From positions 62,001 to 126,000 of the forward strand of contig NZ_CP088017.1 of NCBI RefSeq assembly GCF_021049285.1: 64,000 nt of DNA. The letters run 5' to 3'. This stretch comes from Ruania halotolerans. Lineage in GTDB: Bacteria; Actinomycetota; Actinomycetes; Actinomycetales; Beutenbergiaceae. Below, piece by piece: positions 15,627-24,653 of the stretch (within the stretch, counting starts at the first letter, position 1; each line of letters begins with the position of its first letter). Both the position numbers and the translations under genes were made by a program. The notes beneath the pieces were generated by a model that was not told where the DNA came from, searched no databases, and worked only from the letters and a program-made list of their open reading frames with translations.

Positions 15627-16163
15627 GTGACCAACGAACGCGCGCTCGTACGAGCATTCGAGAGCGTGCGCGACTTGCCGTACGACACAACTGCTGCCCA
15701 CGATGCAGCCGGCTTGCGTGCGCGTGGTCGTGGGAACTGCGTCGCGAAAGCGGCCCTTCTTGCCGAGGAGCTGAGCAGGTTCGGCGCCACTTGCCGCTTG
15801 GTCTCCTGGGAGTACGAGCTGCCCATCTTGGTGGCGGTGCAGCGCGATCTGTCCTTCACCTCTGACATCCACACGGCAGTCCAGGTGCGCGTCGATGACC
15901 GCTGGATCGTTGTGGATGCGACCCACGACCCAGCTCTCGCCAACCTCGGCCTCACCGTGGGTCGATGGGACGGACGAGCAGCGACAGAACCCGCGTATCA
16001 GCCGGTTGATCCTGTCGTCCCGCACGGCCCATATGGCCTCTCGAAATCGCCGCTTGATTCCGTGATGGCGCGGATCGGCCATCAGGTGGAGGCGACTGGC
16101 CCCGATCTGATCGCGCAGTACCAGCGTGATCTGAACGTGTTGTTCGAGCTCGCCCGGGCATAG
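15627..16163 (+). CDS. Transglutaminase-like cysteine protease-fold protein
   Basis: From GTG 15627 the product has 178 aa. The catalytic triad of the transglutaminase-like superfamily is in place: Cys38 (GRGNCVAKA), His82 (DIHTAVQV) and Asp97 (VVDATHD). There is no signal peptide, so it is cytoplasmic. Members of this compact family often act as amidases or peptidases, but the substrate is unknown. No good ribosome binding site was found. The frame is open from 15432, and a GTG at 15555 is another option; the extra N-terminal residues look unlike protein. It lies downstream of the GntR gene. Confidence 0.65.
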   Translation: MTNERALVRAFESVRDLPYDTTAAHDAAGLRARGRGNCVAKAALLAEELSRFGATCRLVSWEYELPILVAVQRDLSFTSDIHTAVQVRVDDRWIVVDATHDPALANLGLTVGRWDGRAATEPAYQPVDPVVPHGPYGLSKSPLDSVMARIGHQVEATGPDLIAQYQRDLNVLFELARA

Positions 16164-16329
16164 CCGGCTGCGGTGATCTCCTCGCTCAGGGGCCCCTGCG
16201 GCGTGTGCGGAGATCGTTCGGAATGCTCAGGTCGTCCCTCCGGTCATCGCCTCCTTGGCCGGTAGTGGCCAAGGGCATGAAGTGGCCACTGGAAGGCGTT
16301 GTGCGGGCGTGTAGCGGGCTTCTAGGGTC

Positions 16330-18252
16330 GTGAGGTTCGGTTGTCGAGGCGGTCGGGGTGGGTTCGTGCGTTGTCGTGGTGTGGGGGTGGCCGGTGTGCT
16401 GGGGTTGGCGTTGCTGGGGGCGGTGGCAACGGCCGGGCCGGCCGTGGCTGCGGTGGATCCGGTCGAGCACACCGTCGATGTGACTGAGGTGGGTCCGGGA
16501 TCGTGGCAGGTACCCGAACTCGCGTCCGAGGTGCAGGTGACGTTGCGTGGTGCGGCGGGCGAACTCTGCGAGAGGTCCGGTGGCTCAGCTCCTGGTGGTG
16601 CCGGTGGTGTCGTGGCCCTGGCATTGAGTGAGGACGTGGCCGGGAGCGAGTTGTCCTACACGGTCGGTGCGGTCGGTGGCGGTAGCCCCGAGCGCGAGGA
16701 TGGATCGCCCAACTACCGTGGCGGCGCCGGCACTGCCGTGGCGACCGATGACGGACTGCTGGCCGTGGTCGGCGGAGGCGGCGGGGGCGCCGCCACCCAC
16801 GACTCCTATGATATTGGCACCGGCGAAAACCCCTTCGTTGGGTGTGTGGCTGGCGGTGCTGGTGGGGTGGCGACCTCGCCGGGGGTCGGTGCTGGTCAGG
16901 CGGGGTTGGGTAGCGACTTGTTCGACTCCCACGCCCCAGGTGACGGCGGTACCGAGACCGGTGGCCAACCAGACCCCGAGGCGTCGTTCCACGAGAACTC
17001 GATTTACGGGGGGCAGGCAGGCGAGGACGGGCCACCTTCGCTCGTCGACGGGTCCATCAGCCTCAGCGCCGGCGGGTACGGTGGGCACATCGGTGGTGGC
17101 GGCGGGTCCGGGTACGCCGGCGGCGCTGGCGGCACCTTCGACTACGCCACGGTTGACGACTCTGCTGTTGACGACCTCGGCGCCGGTGGTGGTGGGTCGG
17201 GTTTCCTGGTCGATGACCCGCGGGTCAGTGCCGTGCCCGGTTCAGCCGGCACGAACCACGGGGCCGGGTCGATCACGATCACCTACCTGATGCCTGGCCC
17301 AGCTACCGCGGCCGACGCCGACGTTGAGACCGGCTACGGCGACAGGTCTGTGCGGGTGACCCCGGAGGTGGACGGTGCCACCATCCTGAGCCTGAACGAC
17401 GAGCCCGAATTCGGGCAAGCGGACGTGGAGGACCTGGACCTGGTCTACACCCCGGATTCGGACTTCGTAGGCACCGACTCCTTCACCTACACCGCTAGCG
17501 GACCAGGCGGGGACAGCGACCCGGCAACGGTGACCATCATCGTGGCCGCCCCCGATCTCACCGTCGGCGGCGACTTGCCGGAGGCTATTCAGGGCCACTC
17601 GTACGAGCACACTCTCACCGTGACCGGTGGCACCGAGCCACACGAGTTCACTGCCGAGGACCTACCCGAGGGCATCGCCCTTGACGATGGGGGGCTGACC
17701 GGGAACCCGACGGCGGCCGGGGAGCATCCGATCACGGTCACGGTCGCTGATTCCAGCCGCCCCGAGGCCGTCACCACCACCGTGGAGCTGGTGCTGCACG
17801 TGCACTCCAACCAGTTCGAGGCACCCGCTAGCGCCGAGGCCGGTACCGACATCACCCTGACCGGCACCGATCTGCCTGACGGGGACTACGACATTGTGCT
17901 CCGCTCGGACCCGGTCACCCTGGGCCAGACCACTATCACCGGCGGTGTGCTGGAGGCCGAGGTCACCATCGCGGCCGAGACCAGTACCGGGGAGCACACC
18001 CTCGAACTGGTGCGCGAGGGCGTGGTCATCGGCACGCATCCCCTGGAGGTCACCGCTCCACCGGCCGCCGACCCCACCCCGGAGCCGGAGCCCACCACCG
18101 AGACCGAGCCGGAACCCACACCAGAGACGCAGCCGCAGAACAAACTCCCCGAAACCGGCGCCACCTGGACCACCCCCGCCGTCCTGGCACTACTCCTCAT
18201 CGCCAGTGGCGCTGCTGCACTGGGCGTCCGCCGTATACGCTCCACCGGCTGA
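16330..18252 (+). CDS. LPETG-anchored glycine-rich surface protein
   Basis: The 640-aa product has a Sec signal (hydrophobic stretch ending AGPAVAA near residue 41), then a Gly-rich domain (about residues 85-310) with repeated GGGGGG and GGxG patches, then Ig-like modules: a cadherin-like repeat with TPDSDFVGTDSFTYTASG (about 330-400), a He_PIG-like repeat with LPEGIALDDGGLTG (about 405-495), and a third beta domain to about 580. A Pro/Glu/Thr spacer leads to LPETG, a hydrophobic helix and the positive tail RRIRSTG, so a sortase should attach it to peptidoglycan. GTG 16330 has AGGG upstream. Adhesion or glycan binding is likely. Confidence 0.8.
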   Translation: MRFGCRGGRGGFVRCRGVGVAGVLGLALLGAVATAGPAVAAVDPVEHTVDVTEVGPGSWQVPELASEVQVTLRGAAGELCERSGGSAPGGAGGVVALALSEDVAGSELSYTVGAVGGGSPEREDGSPNYRGGAGTAVATDDGLLAVVGGGGGGAATHDSYDIGTGENPFVGCVAGGAGGVATSPGVGAGQAGLGSDLFDSHAPGDGGTETGGQPDPEASFHENSIYGGQAGEDGPPSLVDGSISLSAGGYGGHIGGGGGSGYAGGAGGTFDYATVDDSAVDDLGAGGGGSGFLVDDPRVSAVPGSAGTNHGAGSITITYLMPGPATAADADVETGYGDRSVRVTPEVDGATILSLNDEPEFGQADVEDLDLVYTPDSDFVGTDSFTYTASGPGGDSDPATVTIIVAAPDLTVGGDLPEAIQGHSYEHTLTVTGGTEPHEFTAEDLPEGIALDDGGLTGNPTAAGEHPITVTVADSSRPEAVTTTVELVLHVHSNQFEAPASAEAGTDITLTGTDLPDGDYDIVLRSDPVTLGQTTITGGVLEAEVTIAAETSTGEHTLELVREGVVIGTHPLEVTAPPAADPTPEPEPTTETEPEPTPETQPQNKLPETGATWTTPAVLALLLIASGAAALGVRRIRSTG

Positions 18253-18389
18253 CCCAACCAGCGCCCGCCGGCATCCCATCGTGCCCACGGTCGCCTCTGC
18301 TGGTGGCTCTTCCTCGCTCGGAAGCACGGCCGCCGCCACCCTCACGCGCTGTGCCCAGGTGGTCGCTCCGCGGTCCTGGTACCGGGCGC
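18253..18389. other. Convergent intergenic gap
   Basis: 137 bp separate the 3' ends of the LPETG gene (plus) and the RibD/DHFR-like gene (minus). No clear terminator hairpin was seen. Confidence 0.4.
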
Positions 18390-19034
18390 TCATCGCCTCC
18401 AGAACAGGTGATGCCGTACGCCGCTCGGGCTCGGTACCACCTCGAGGTGGAAACGCTCGAGCAGTTCCTCGGGGGTGTGCCACAGCCGGACGCCTGATCC
18501 GAGCTCGACGTCGGACACCGCGATGTGCATCGTGTCGATCAGATCGGCGTCGAGGAACTGGCGGATAGTGGTTGCACCGCCGCCGAGCCGGACGTCCTGA
18601 CCTTGAGCCGCCGCCTTGGCCCGGTCCAGCGCTTCCGCCGGCCTGGCATTCAGGAAGTGGAAGGTGGTGTCGGAGAGAGTGAAGGACGGTCGTTCGTGGT
18701 GGGTGAGCACGAACACCGGCGTGTGGAACGGGGGCTCGTCGCCCCACCAGCCCTGCCACTCGTGGTCCCGCCACGGCCCGCGCTGCGGTCCGAACTTGTT
18801 GCGCCCCATGATTTCGGCGCCGATGTTTCGCGCGAAGTCGCGGGTGAAGTAGTCATCGAGACCGCGGGTTCCGCCGGGGTCGGCGCGGTTGGGCCAGCTG
18901 GCCGTGGCCCCGGCCCAGGCGAACATGTCGCCGGGGTTCGCGTGGCCGAAGGGCCGTTCCAGGGACTGGTCCTCACCGGCGCCGAATCCGTCGCGCGAGA
19001 GGTTGAAGCAATGGACTCTGAGCAGCTGATCCAT
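18390..19034 (-). CDS. RibD C-terminal / dihydrofolate reductase-family protein
   Basis: The 214-aa product belongs to the RibD-C/DHFR-like family of NADPH-dependent reductases. Marks are the N-terminal strand LLRVHCFNLSRDGF, IMGRNKFGP (the MGRxTF-type motif), PVFVLTHHERP, and LGGGATTIRQFLDADLIDTM, a glycine motif that binds the cofactor. ATG 19034 with GGAAGAG 5 nt upstream is chosen; the longer frame to 19187 overlaps the SRPBCC gene and is rejected. It is last in the ArsR-SRPBCC-reductase operon. These are common in soil actinobacteria; the substrate is not known. Confidence 0.82.
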   Translation of the reverse strand: MDQLLRVHCFNLSRDGFGAGEDQSLERPFGHANPGDMFAWAGATASWPNRADPGGTRGLDDYFTRDFARNIGAEIMGRNKFGPQRGPWRDHEWQGWWGDEPPFHTPVFVLTHHERPSFTLSDTTFHFLNARPAEALDRAKAAAQGQDVRLGGGATTIRQFLDADLIDTMHIAVSDVELGSGVRLWHTPEELLERFHLEVVPSPSGVRHHLFWRR

Positions 19035-19063
19035 GTGAACTCTTCCGTGCTCTTTGCGTGTGG

Positions 19064-19519
19064 TTATCGAGGTAGGTGTGTGGTCTCGAGGTACGCCGCC
19101 AGGGCGTCCAAAGTCGAGGCGAGGCCTTCCGCGGCACGCTCGGTCTGAAGCTCGTGCGGCAGTGACCGTTGATGGACAGTGATGCACGTGTCGTCACCCA
19201 CGCCACGCAACGTGATGGTCGTCCTGATCCCGGTGCGCGGCTCGTCGAACACCATCTCCTGCGGTGCTGCGAGCCGTCGGTAGCGGAAATGGAGTCGATG
19301 TCTGGACCCGTCAGGCGCTTGGGTGTCGAGAGCGAATCCTCCTCCGGTGCGCAGGTCGACCGCCACTGACTCCGGTGGCACCGCGGCGTGAGTGCCGCCC
19401 CAAAACGCTGCGAGACTCGCTGGCCGGGTGAACGCCTCCCAGACTTGTTCAGGTGTCGCTCGTAGGCGACGCTCAGCGATCAGCTCGCCATCGCGAAACT
19501 GCGGCGTGCCCGCGGTCAC
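19064..19519 (-). CDS. SRPBCC / AHSA1-family protein
   Basis: The 151-aa product has the START-like lipocalin-type fold of the AHSA1 group: the N-terminal ERRLRATPEQVWEAFT helix, then the strand series with AAFWGG and the C-terminal long helix with GLASTLDALAAYL. Such proteins bind hydrophobic ligands and are very often paired with an ArsR regulator as here. The GTG start at 19519 overlaps the stop of the ArsR gene by 4 bases, so translation is coupled. The RibD/DHFR-like gene follows after about 30 bp. Ligand unknown. Confidence 0.87.
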   Translation of the reverse strand: MTAGTPQFRDGELIAERRLRATPEQVWEAFTRPASLAAFWGGTHAAVPPESVAVDLRTGGGFALDTQAPDGSRHRLHFRYRRLAAPQEMVFDEPRTGIRTTITLRGVGDDTCITVHQRSLPHELQTERAAEGLASTLDALAAYLETTHLPR

Positions 19520-19863
19520 TGTCTCTCCTCCGAGTGTTCGAGGTGTGCTTCAAGCGCATCGAGCCGGTCGTTCCATTCGCGGCGTTGATCGTCGATCCAC
19601 GTGCTCAATCGATCGAGCTCCCCGATGTTCAGCCGACAAGGCCGACGCGTTCCGTCACGAGACTGGTCGACCAAACCGGCCCGGCGCAGGACTGCCACGT
19701 GGTGTGAGATCGCCTGAGGCGTGAGCGCGAATGGCTTGGCCAGCTCCTTCACGGTGGCCTCGCCCGCCACCAGGCGGTTCACCAATCTCCGCCGCACCGG
19801 GTCTGCAAGAGCGGCAAACGCGGCGTCCAGTGCCGGGTCCGCGTGGGCCAGTGACGAGCGCAT
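19516..19863 (-). CDS. ArsR-family transcriptional regulator
   Basis: The 115-aa product is a compact winged-helix repressor: FAALADPVRRRLVNRLVAGE, a recognition helix PQAISHHVAVLRRAGLV, and the wing SRDGTRRPCRLN. No metal-binding Cys-x-Cys box of ArsR/SmtB is visible in the recognition region, so it probably responds to an organic ligand. It leads the three-gene operon and likely regulates it. An 8-bp palindrome TTGCGCAA at 19890-19897, 27 bp upstream of the start, is the best candidate for part of its operator. Confidence 0.9.
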   Translation of the reverse strand: MRSSLAHADPALDAAFAALADPVRRRLVNRLVAGEATVKELAKPFALTPQAISHHVAVLRRAGLVDQSRDGTRRPCRLNIGELDRLSTWIDDQRREWNDRLDALEAHLEHSEERQ

Positions 19864-19889
19864 GCCTCGACACTACAACAAACATGTGC

Positions 19890-19897
19890 TTGCGCAA
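19890..19897. promoter_or_regulatory. Possible ArsR operator core
   Basis: TTGCGCAA is a perfect 8-bp palindrome in an AT-richer patch just upstream of the ArsR gene. The position fits autoregulation, but the motif is short and could be chance. Confidence 0.25.
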
Positions 19898-20074
19898 ATA
19901 GTTACTTGTGGATGCGAGCGGTTGTGAAGACGTTGCTTGGCCCGGTCGCCCAGAATGATCAACGGAATTGGCCGTGTTGGAGTCGGGCAACTGGCCGAAT
20001 CGGTTTGTTAGCACCGGCGAGCCGTGCGTTAAGCGTTCACGACTGCCAGCGGCCCCGAGCAGAGCGGCCGATCG

Positions 20075-21613
20075 TCAGCGCGAGGCCGTCGCCCGCCCTG
20101 CCTGCCGACGTCCCGCCAGCACCAGCCCCACGAACGCGATCGCTGCGGCGAGCATGACCACCCCGTTGCCGGCGAGCACCAGCGTCCACCCATGACCGAA
20201 CCCATCGACGGCGACCGAGCGGCTGATCGCGGCGACGTCACCAGTGGCGAGGCTGTCCGCCGTCCGCGGTCCGACGCGGGCGGCGATCGCGACCACCAGG
20301 CCCGCACCGAAGAGGGCGAGCACGATCGAGGTCGAACCGGCGCGCACCGTGTTCAGCAGGCCCGAGGCCATGCCGATGCGGTCGTGGTCGATGCGTGACA
20401 TCAGCTGGGCGTCACTGAGCGCGGTCAGCGAGCCGATCGCGACGCCGAGGGCCGCCGTCGGGATGAGCGCCACCCACACCTCGCCGACCGTGGCCAGCAA
20501 ACCGAAGGTGAGGTACGCCGTCGCAGCGAGCACAAGGCAACTGGCGGCGATCTTCGGGGCGGAACCACCGCGGTTCACCCAGCGGGAGACGATCATCGGC
20601 ACTACGAACAGCGGGATGGTGAACGCGAGCATCCAGGTGCCGGCGGCGGCCGCGTTCAGCTCGTGCACCACCAGCAGGTAGGTGGGCAGATACACCGCGA
20701 ACCCGGCCATGCCCGCCCCCGCCATCACGGCGCTGATCAGCCATGCTGAGGCGATCCGGTCACGCAGCAGGCTCAGCTCCAGCAGCGGCGCCGAGACGCG
20801 CAGCGCGCGCACGATGAATAGGGTCAGCACCACGCCCGCGCCCACGAGCTGGCCACCGCCCACCACCGTGTTGCCGGAGGTCATCGTCGAGATGCCCAGC
20901 AGCAGCAGGCTCAGGCCCACGATCAGCATCAGCGCGCCGATCAGGTCGAACGGGCGCGGCTTCTCCGCCCGGGACTCCTTGATGAAGAAGGTGCTCACCA
21001 CCATCAACACCGAGGCGCCCGCGAGCACGCCGAACGTGCCGCGCCACCCAACCGCGTCCACGATCCAGCCCGCGGCCGAGGGCCCGATCGCCATCCCGAT
21101 CCCACCCGCAGCACCGCACAGAGCGAACGCCTTCACCCGGTCCGGGCCGGTGAAGGAGGTCGTCAGGACCGCCGCACCGCAGGCCATCAAACCTGCCGAT
21201 CCCACACCCGCGCTGATCCGGGCTGCATTGAGTATCAGGATGGTGGGGGCGATCGCCGAGAGCGCGATGCCGGCGGTGTAGACACTGGCGGCCACCCGCA
21301 GCACCAGCCGCCGCCCGAACCGGTCACCGAGGGCACCGGCGATGAGCACCAGACAGGTGGTGGCGAGCAGATACCCGGTCACGAACCACTGCATCGCGGC
21401 CGGGCCGGCCTGCAATTCGGCGGAGATCCTCGGCAGCGAGATCGCCGTGCCCGAGGTGGTCAGCGAGCCCACCACATACCCGGACAGCACACAGAACAAT
21501 GCCGCCCACTGGCGGGCCGTCCACCGCGCAGCCGGCGCGCGGCGAGCCGGGCGCCGTCGGACCCGAGGCCGGACGAGCCGGCGCGGCGAGTCGTGCTGAA
21601 CCGATGAAGTCAC
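20075..21613 (-). CDS. MFS drug/proton exporter, DHA2 (14-helix) type
   Basis: The 512-aa product has a basic N-terminal tail and about 14 hydrophobic segments. Motif A of the major facilitator superfamily is seen as GALGDRFGRRLVLR, and motif C-like glycine-proline residues appear as GIGMAIGPSAAGWIV, typical of EmrB/QacA drug:H+ antiporters. Length fits the DHA2 group. The start is GTG 21613, with GGTGG a few bases upstream. The next gene on the same strand upstream is a GntR regulator transcribed from 22414, which may control it. Substrate not predictable. Confidence 0.85.
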   Translation of the reverse strand: MTSSVQHDSPRRLVRPRVRRRPARRAPAARWTARQWAALFCVLSGYVVGSLTTSGTAISLPRISAELQAGPAAMQWFVTGYLLATTCLVLIAGALGDRFGRRLVLRVAASVYTAGIALSAIAPTILILNAARISAGVGSAGLMACGAAVLTTSFTGPDRVKAFALCGAAGGIGMAIGPSAAGWIVDAVGWRGTFGVLAGASVLMVVSTFFIKESRAEKPRPFDLIGALMLIVGLSLLLLGISTMTSGNTVVGGGQLVGAGVVLTLFIVRALRVSAPLLELSLLRDRIASAWLISAVMAGAGMAGFAVYLPTYLLVVHELNAAAAGTWMLAFTIPLFVVPMIVSRWVNRGGSAPKIAASCLVLAATAYLTFGLLATVGEVWVALIPTAALGVAIGSLTALSDAQLMSRIDHDRIGMASGLLNTVRAGSTSIVLALFGAGLVVAIAARVGPRTADSLATGDVAAISRSVAVDGFGHGWTLVLAGNGVVMLAAAIAFVGLVLAGRRQAGRATASR

Positions 21614-21700
21614 GGACCACCATTCTACCGGCGCACCCTCCGCGCGGTCGAAACGTTTTTGGTCACACCGCGGCGTACCCCGATGAGAGGCGAGTAGCGA

Positions 21701-22414
21701 TCAGCGGCTGACGGCGGACGCGTCCCGCAGAGTGCGCTCGCGCACCCCGGCCAGGTGGGCGGTCATGGCAGCCACGGCCGCCTCCCGATCCCCGGCCTCG
21801 ATCGCCGCCAGCACCGCCCCGTGTTCGGTGATCGCCAGGTCGGCGTCACTGTGGCGCTGTTCCACGAACTGCCTCAACCGCTCACCGTGGATACCGATAT
21901 GCCCGGACATCTGCTGCAGGTACCGGTTCCCGGTGGCCGCGAGCACCGCGTCGTGAAAGGCGCGGTCCGCCGCCAGGTAGGCGCGCAGGCTCGGCACGTC
22001 GGTGCTGCCGGTGAGCAGCTCGGCCTGGCGGCGCTGGTCGGCCAGGGATGCGGCGAGCGTGCCGGTCAGCTCCTGCCAGGCGTCGTCGGGGATCTGACGC
22101 AGCGCTCCCACTTCCAGTAGCACGCGAGCGTCGAAGAGCTCATTGATGGCGCCGGCGTCCAGCGGTGGCGCCACCTTGTACCCGCGCAGCGCGCTGCGCA
22201 TCACCAGCCCGGTCGACTCCAGCTGCACCAGCGCCTCGCGGATCGGTGTGGGGGAGACGTCCAACCGGGTGGCGAGCGCGTCGATCCCGAGCTGGGCCCC
22301 GGATTCCCATTCGCCGGCCACCAGCAGCTCGAGCAGCGCGTCGTAGACCTCATCGCGCAGCGCCCGCCGGGAGGCCCGCTGGCCACGCGAGCCGCCCGTG
22401 CCCGGAGCGCTCAT
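21701..22414 (-). CDS. GntR-family transcriptional regulator with FCD domain
   Basis: The 237-aa product carries a winged-helix domain (LRDEVYDALLELLVAGEW; LGIDALATRLDVSPTPIREAL; GLVMRSALRGYKV) and an FCD effector domain with AADRAFHDAVL and GHIGIHGERLR, the conserved Asp/His ligands. It lies downstream of argS on the same strand with a gap of 7 bp, and upstream of the MFS gene. Control of the exporter or of a distant catabolic gene is possible. The nearest operator was not found. Confidence 0.87.
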   Translation of the reverse strand: MSAPGTGGSRGQRASRRALRDEVYDALLELLVAGEWESGAQLGIDALATRLDVSPTPIREALVQLESTGLVMRSALRGYKVAPPLDAGAINELFDARVLLEVGALRQIPDDAWQELTGTLAASLADQRRQAELLTGSTDVPSLRAYLAADRAFHDAVLAATGNRYLQQMSGHIGIHGERLRQFVEQRHSDADLAITEHGAVLAAIEAGDREAAVAAMTAHLAGVRERTLRDASAVSR

Positions 22415-22421
22415 GCCCGGC

Positions 22422-24248
22422 TCACATCCGCTCCGGTGCCGCGATCCCCAGCAGGTCCAGCCCCTGAGCCAGGGTGCGCCGGGTCAGGTCCACCAGCGCC
22501 AGGCGACGCTCGCGCACCGACCCTTCCGAGGCGAGCACCGGGCACGCCTCGTAGAAGTCGGTGAACGCACGGGAAAGCTCGTACAGGTAGGTGGTGAGAC
22601 GGTGCGGCTCCAAATCCTCGGCCACGGCAGCGAGCACATCACCGAGACCGTCATTCGCGAGCACCAGGGCCCGTTCGGCCCGCTCCAAGGCGACCTCATC
22701 GATCGCGGAAGGGACGCCGTCGGGAAGCTCGACACCACGCTCGCCGGCCCGGCGCAGGATGGAGACCATCCGGGTGTGCGCGTACTGCAGGTACACCCCG
22801 GTGTTGCCGTTGAAGGCGGTCATCCGCTCCGGGTCGAAGACGTAGTCCTTGGTGCGTGAGCCGGAGAGGTCGGCGTACTTGACCGCCCCGATGCCGGCCT
22901 GCTCGGCAATCTCGGTCAGCGCGGCCTCGTCCAGGTCGCTGCCCTTGGCCTCGGCGCCCTCCCGGACCACCGTCGCGGCAGCCGCCACGGCCATGTCCAG
23001 CAAGTCCATCAGCCGCACCGTCTCCCCGGAACGGGTCTTGAACGGCTTGCCGTCCGGGCCGAGGATCGAGCCGAAGGAAATGTGCCGGGCGTCCACGTCC
23101 TCGCTGAGCCACCCGGCCCGGCGGCCGGCCTCGAACAGCAGCCGGAAGTGCAGGGTCTGCCGGGCGTCCACCAGGTAGAGGATCCGGTCCGCCTCGAGCT
23201 CGCTGATCCGGTACTTCAACGTGGCCAGGTCGGTGGTGTCGTACCCGTAGCCGCCGTCGCGCTTGCGCACCATCAGCGCAGCGGGCTGATCGTCCGGGCC
23301 CTTCACGTCCTCCGACAGCACCACGAGTGCGCCGTCGGAGATCTCGGCGATTCCGGCTTGCTCCAGCTCGGCGGCCACGCCGTCGAGCATGGTGTTGTAG
23401 GAGGACTCACCGCGGGAGTCCTCGGAGCGCAGCAGGATCCCGAGCCGGGCGTAGACCTCGTCGAAGTAGAACTCCGACTCGGCCACGATCTCTTTCCAGA
23501 CCGAGAGCGTCTCCTCGTCGCCTGCCTGCAGGGCGACCACGCGGGCCCGGGCGCGGTCAGCGAACGCCTCGTCGGCGTCGAAGGTCTTGCGCGCTGCCTT
23601 GTACAAGGCGTCCAGGGCGGAGACGGTGGTGGCGTCAGCAGAGCCAGCCAGATCGCTGTGCCGCCACAGTTGCTCCGGGTGCTCGGTGATGTACTGGATC
23701 AGCATCCCGAACTGGGTGCCCCAGTCGCCGAGGTGGTTCTGTTTGATCACGTCCGAGCCGAGGAAGCCGAGCACGCGGACCAGGGCGTCCCCGATCACGG
23801 TGGAGCGGATGTGCCCCACGTGCATCTCCTTGGCGATGTTCGGCCCGGAGTAGTCGATCACCGTGCGCACGCCCGCCTGCGCGGCCGGCACCCCGAGGCG
23901 GTCCGAGGCGCGCCGCGCCTCCACCTGGGCCCACAGAGCGTCATCGGAGAGCGTCAGGTTCAAAAAGCCCGGTCCGGAGATCTCCACACTCCCGACGGCG
24001 GAGCCTGCCGGGATCTGTTCGGTCACCGTGGCAGCGACCTCACGGGGGTTCGCGCCCACCTTCTTCGCCAGGGCGAGGGCGGCGTTGGCCTGCAGGTCCG
24101 CGTGGTCGCTCGGGCGGATCAGCGGGTCGGCACCGGCCTGCTCGGGGTAGGCGGCCGAGATGGCCGCACCGACGGCGTCGGTGAGCTGCTGGGAGAGCGA
24201 GGGGACGGCGTCGGGGGCGGGGGAGATCTCAGACACGCCTGTCATCAT
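22422..24248 (-). CDS. argS: Arginyl-tRNA synthetase
   Basis: The 608-aa class I synthetase charges tRNA-Arg. The class I signature is MHVGHIRST, in the segment GPNIAKEMHVGH near residue 140. The insert MVRKRDGGYGYDTTDLATLKYR and the region KPFKTRSGETVRLMDLLD are typical of ArgS, which often has no canonical KMSKS. The C-terminal DALR anticodon-binding domain begins around residue 480 (YAHTRMVSILRRAG) and ends in the usual position. The N-terminal Arg-tRNA D-loop domain (PLIRPSDHADLQANAAL) is present. AGGAGG stands 8 nt before ATG 24248. Housekeeping gene flanked by accessory loci. Confidence 0.97.
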   Translation of the reverse strand: MMTGVSEISPAPDAVPSLSQQLTDAVGAAISAAYPEQAGADPLIRPSDHADLQANAALALAKKVGANPREVAATVTEQIPAGSAVGSVEISGPGFLNLTLSDDALWAQVEARRASDRLGVPAAQAGVRTVIDYSGPNIAKEMHVGHIRSTVIGDALVRVLGFLGSDVIKQNHLGDWGTQFGMLIQYITEHPEQLWRHSDLAGSADATTVSALDALYKAARKTFDADEAFADRARARVVALQAGDEETLSVWKEIVAESEFYFDEVYARLGILLRSEDSRGESSYNTMLDGVAAELEQAGIAEISDGALVVLSEDVKGPDDQPAALMVRKRDGGYGYDTTDLATLKYRISELEADRILYLVDARQTLHFRLLFEAGRRAGWLSEDVDARHISFGSILGPDGKPFKTRSGETVRLMDLLDMAVAAAATVVREGAEAKGSDLDEAALTEIAEQAGIGAVKYADLSGSRTKDYVFDPERMTAFNGNTGVYLQYAHTRMVSILRRAGERGVELPDGVPSAIDEVALERAERALVLANDGLGDVLAAVAEDLEPHRLTTYLYELSRAFTDFYEACPVLASEGSVRERRLALVDLTRRTLAQGLDLLGIAAPERM

Positions 24249-24324
24249 CCCACTAACCTCCTGCGCACAGAATCACTCATTGATCTGGTGGGTGAGTGGC
24301 GGGAGCTGCTGGCGGCCCTTCGGC

Positions 24325-24646
24325 TCAGCGGAGCTCGATCAGGCGCTGCCTGTCTTCAATCAGGCGAACGATCTCGTCGATGAGGGGCTCGAACCACGCG
24401 AGCAAGGCTCGTCGGCGCGTGTTGCCCACCCGGATCCACAGCAGGACCGGCGCACGATCGGATAGGAACGCCATGGTGGAGAAGTCGTCATCCTTGGTGA
24501 TGAGAATGGCGTCGTGACCTAGGGCGTACGCCCAGAGCTCGTGATCGGTGGCATCGCCACGCATGATGTCGCCTGGCGTGCTCTGCCTGGTGGCCGTGCG
24601 CCGCAAGGACGCGCGCCAGTGCTGGTGGCAGCTGCGCACCCTGCAT
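24325..24646 (-). pseudogene. Decayed DUF5615 PIN-like toxin
   Basis: One frame from ATG 24646 reads QLPPALARVLAAHGHQAEHA, the N-terminus of DUF5615 (Mut7-C-like, PIN-fold) toxins. A single extra base near 24574 breaks it, and the adjacent frame continues GDIMRGDATDHELWAYALGH, AILITKDDDFS and LLWIRVGN to the stop at 24325. Asp residues for a PIN-type metal site (DHELW, TKDDDF) remain. The start overlaps the kinase stop (24654) closely, and the usual LLVDAQLPP opening is garbled, so the 5' end seems damaged too. No DUF433 or other antitoxin is adjacent. It is a toxin-antitoxin remnant. Confidence 0.65.
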
Positions 24647-24653
24647 CCACAGC

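Noticed and set aside
15285-16082. 265-codon minus-strand frame opposite the transglutaminase-like gene
   Set aside because: The plus strand carries the Cys-His-Asp triad in order; the minus frame has no recognisable motif.
23082-24383. 433-codon plus-strand frame opposite argS
   Set aside because: ArgS signatures on the minus strand are unambiguous; the opposite frame has shadow composition.
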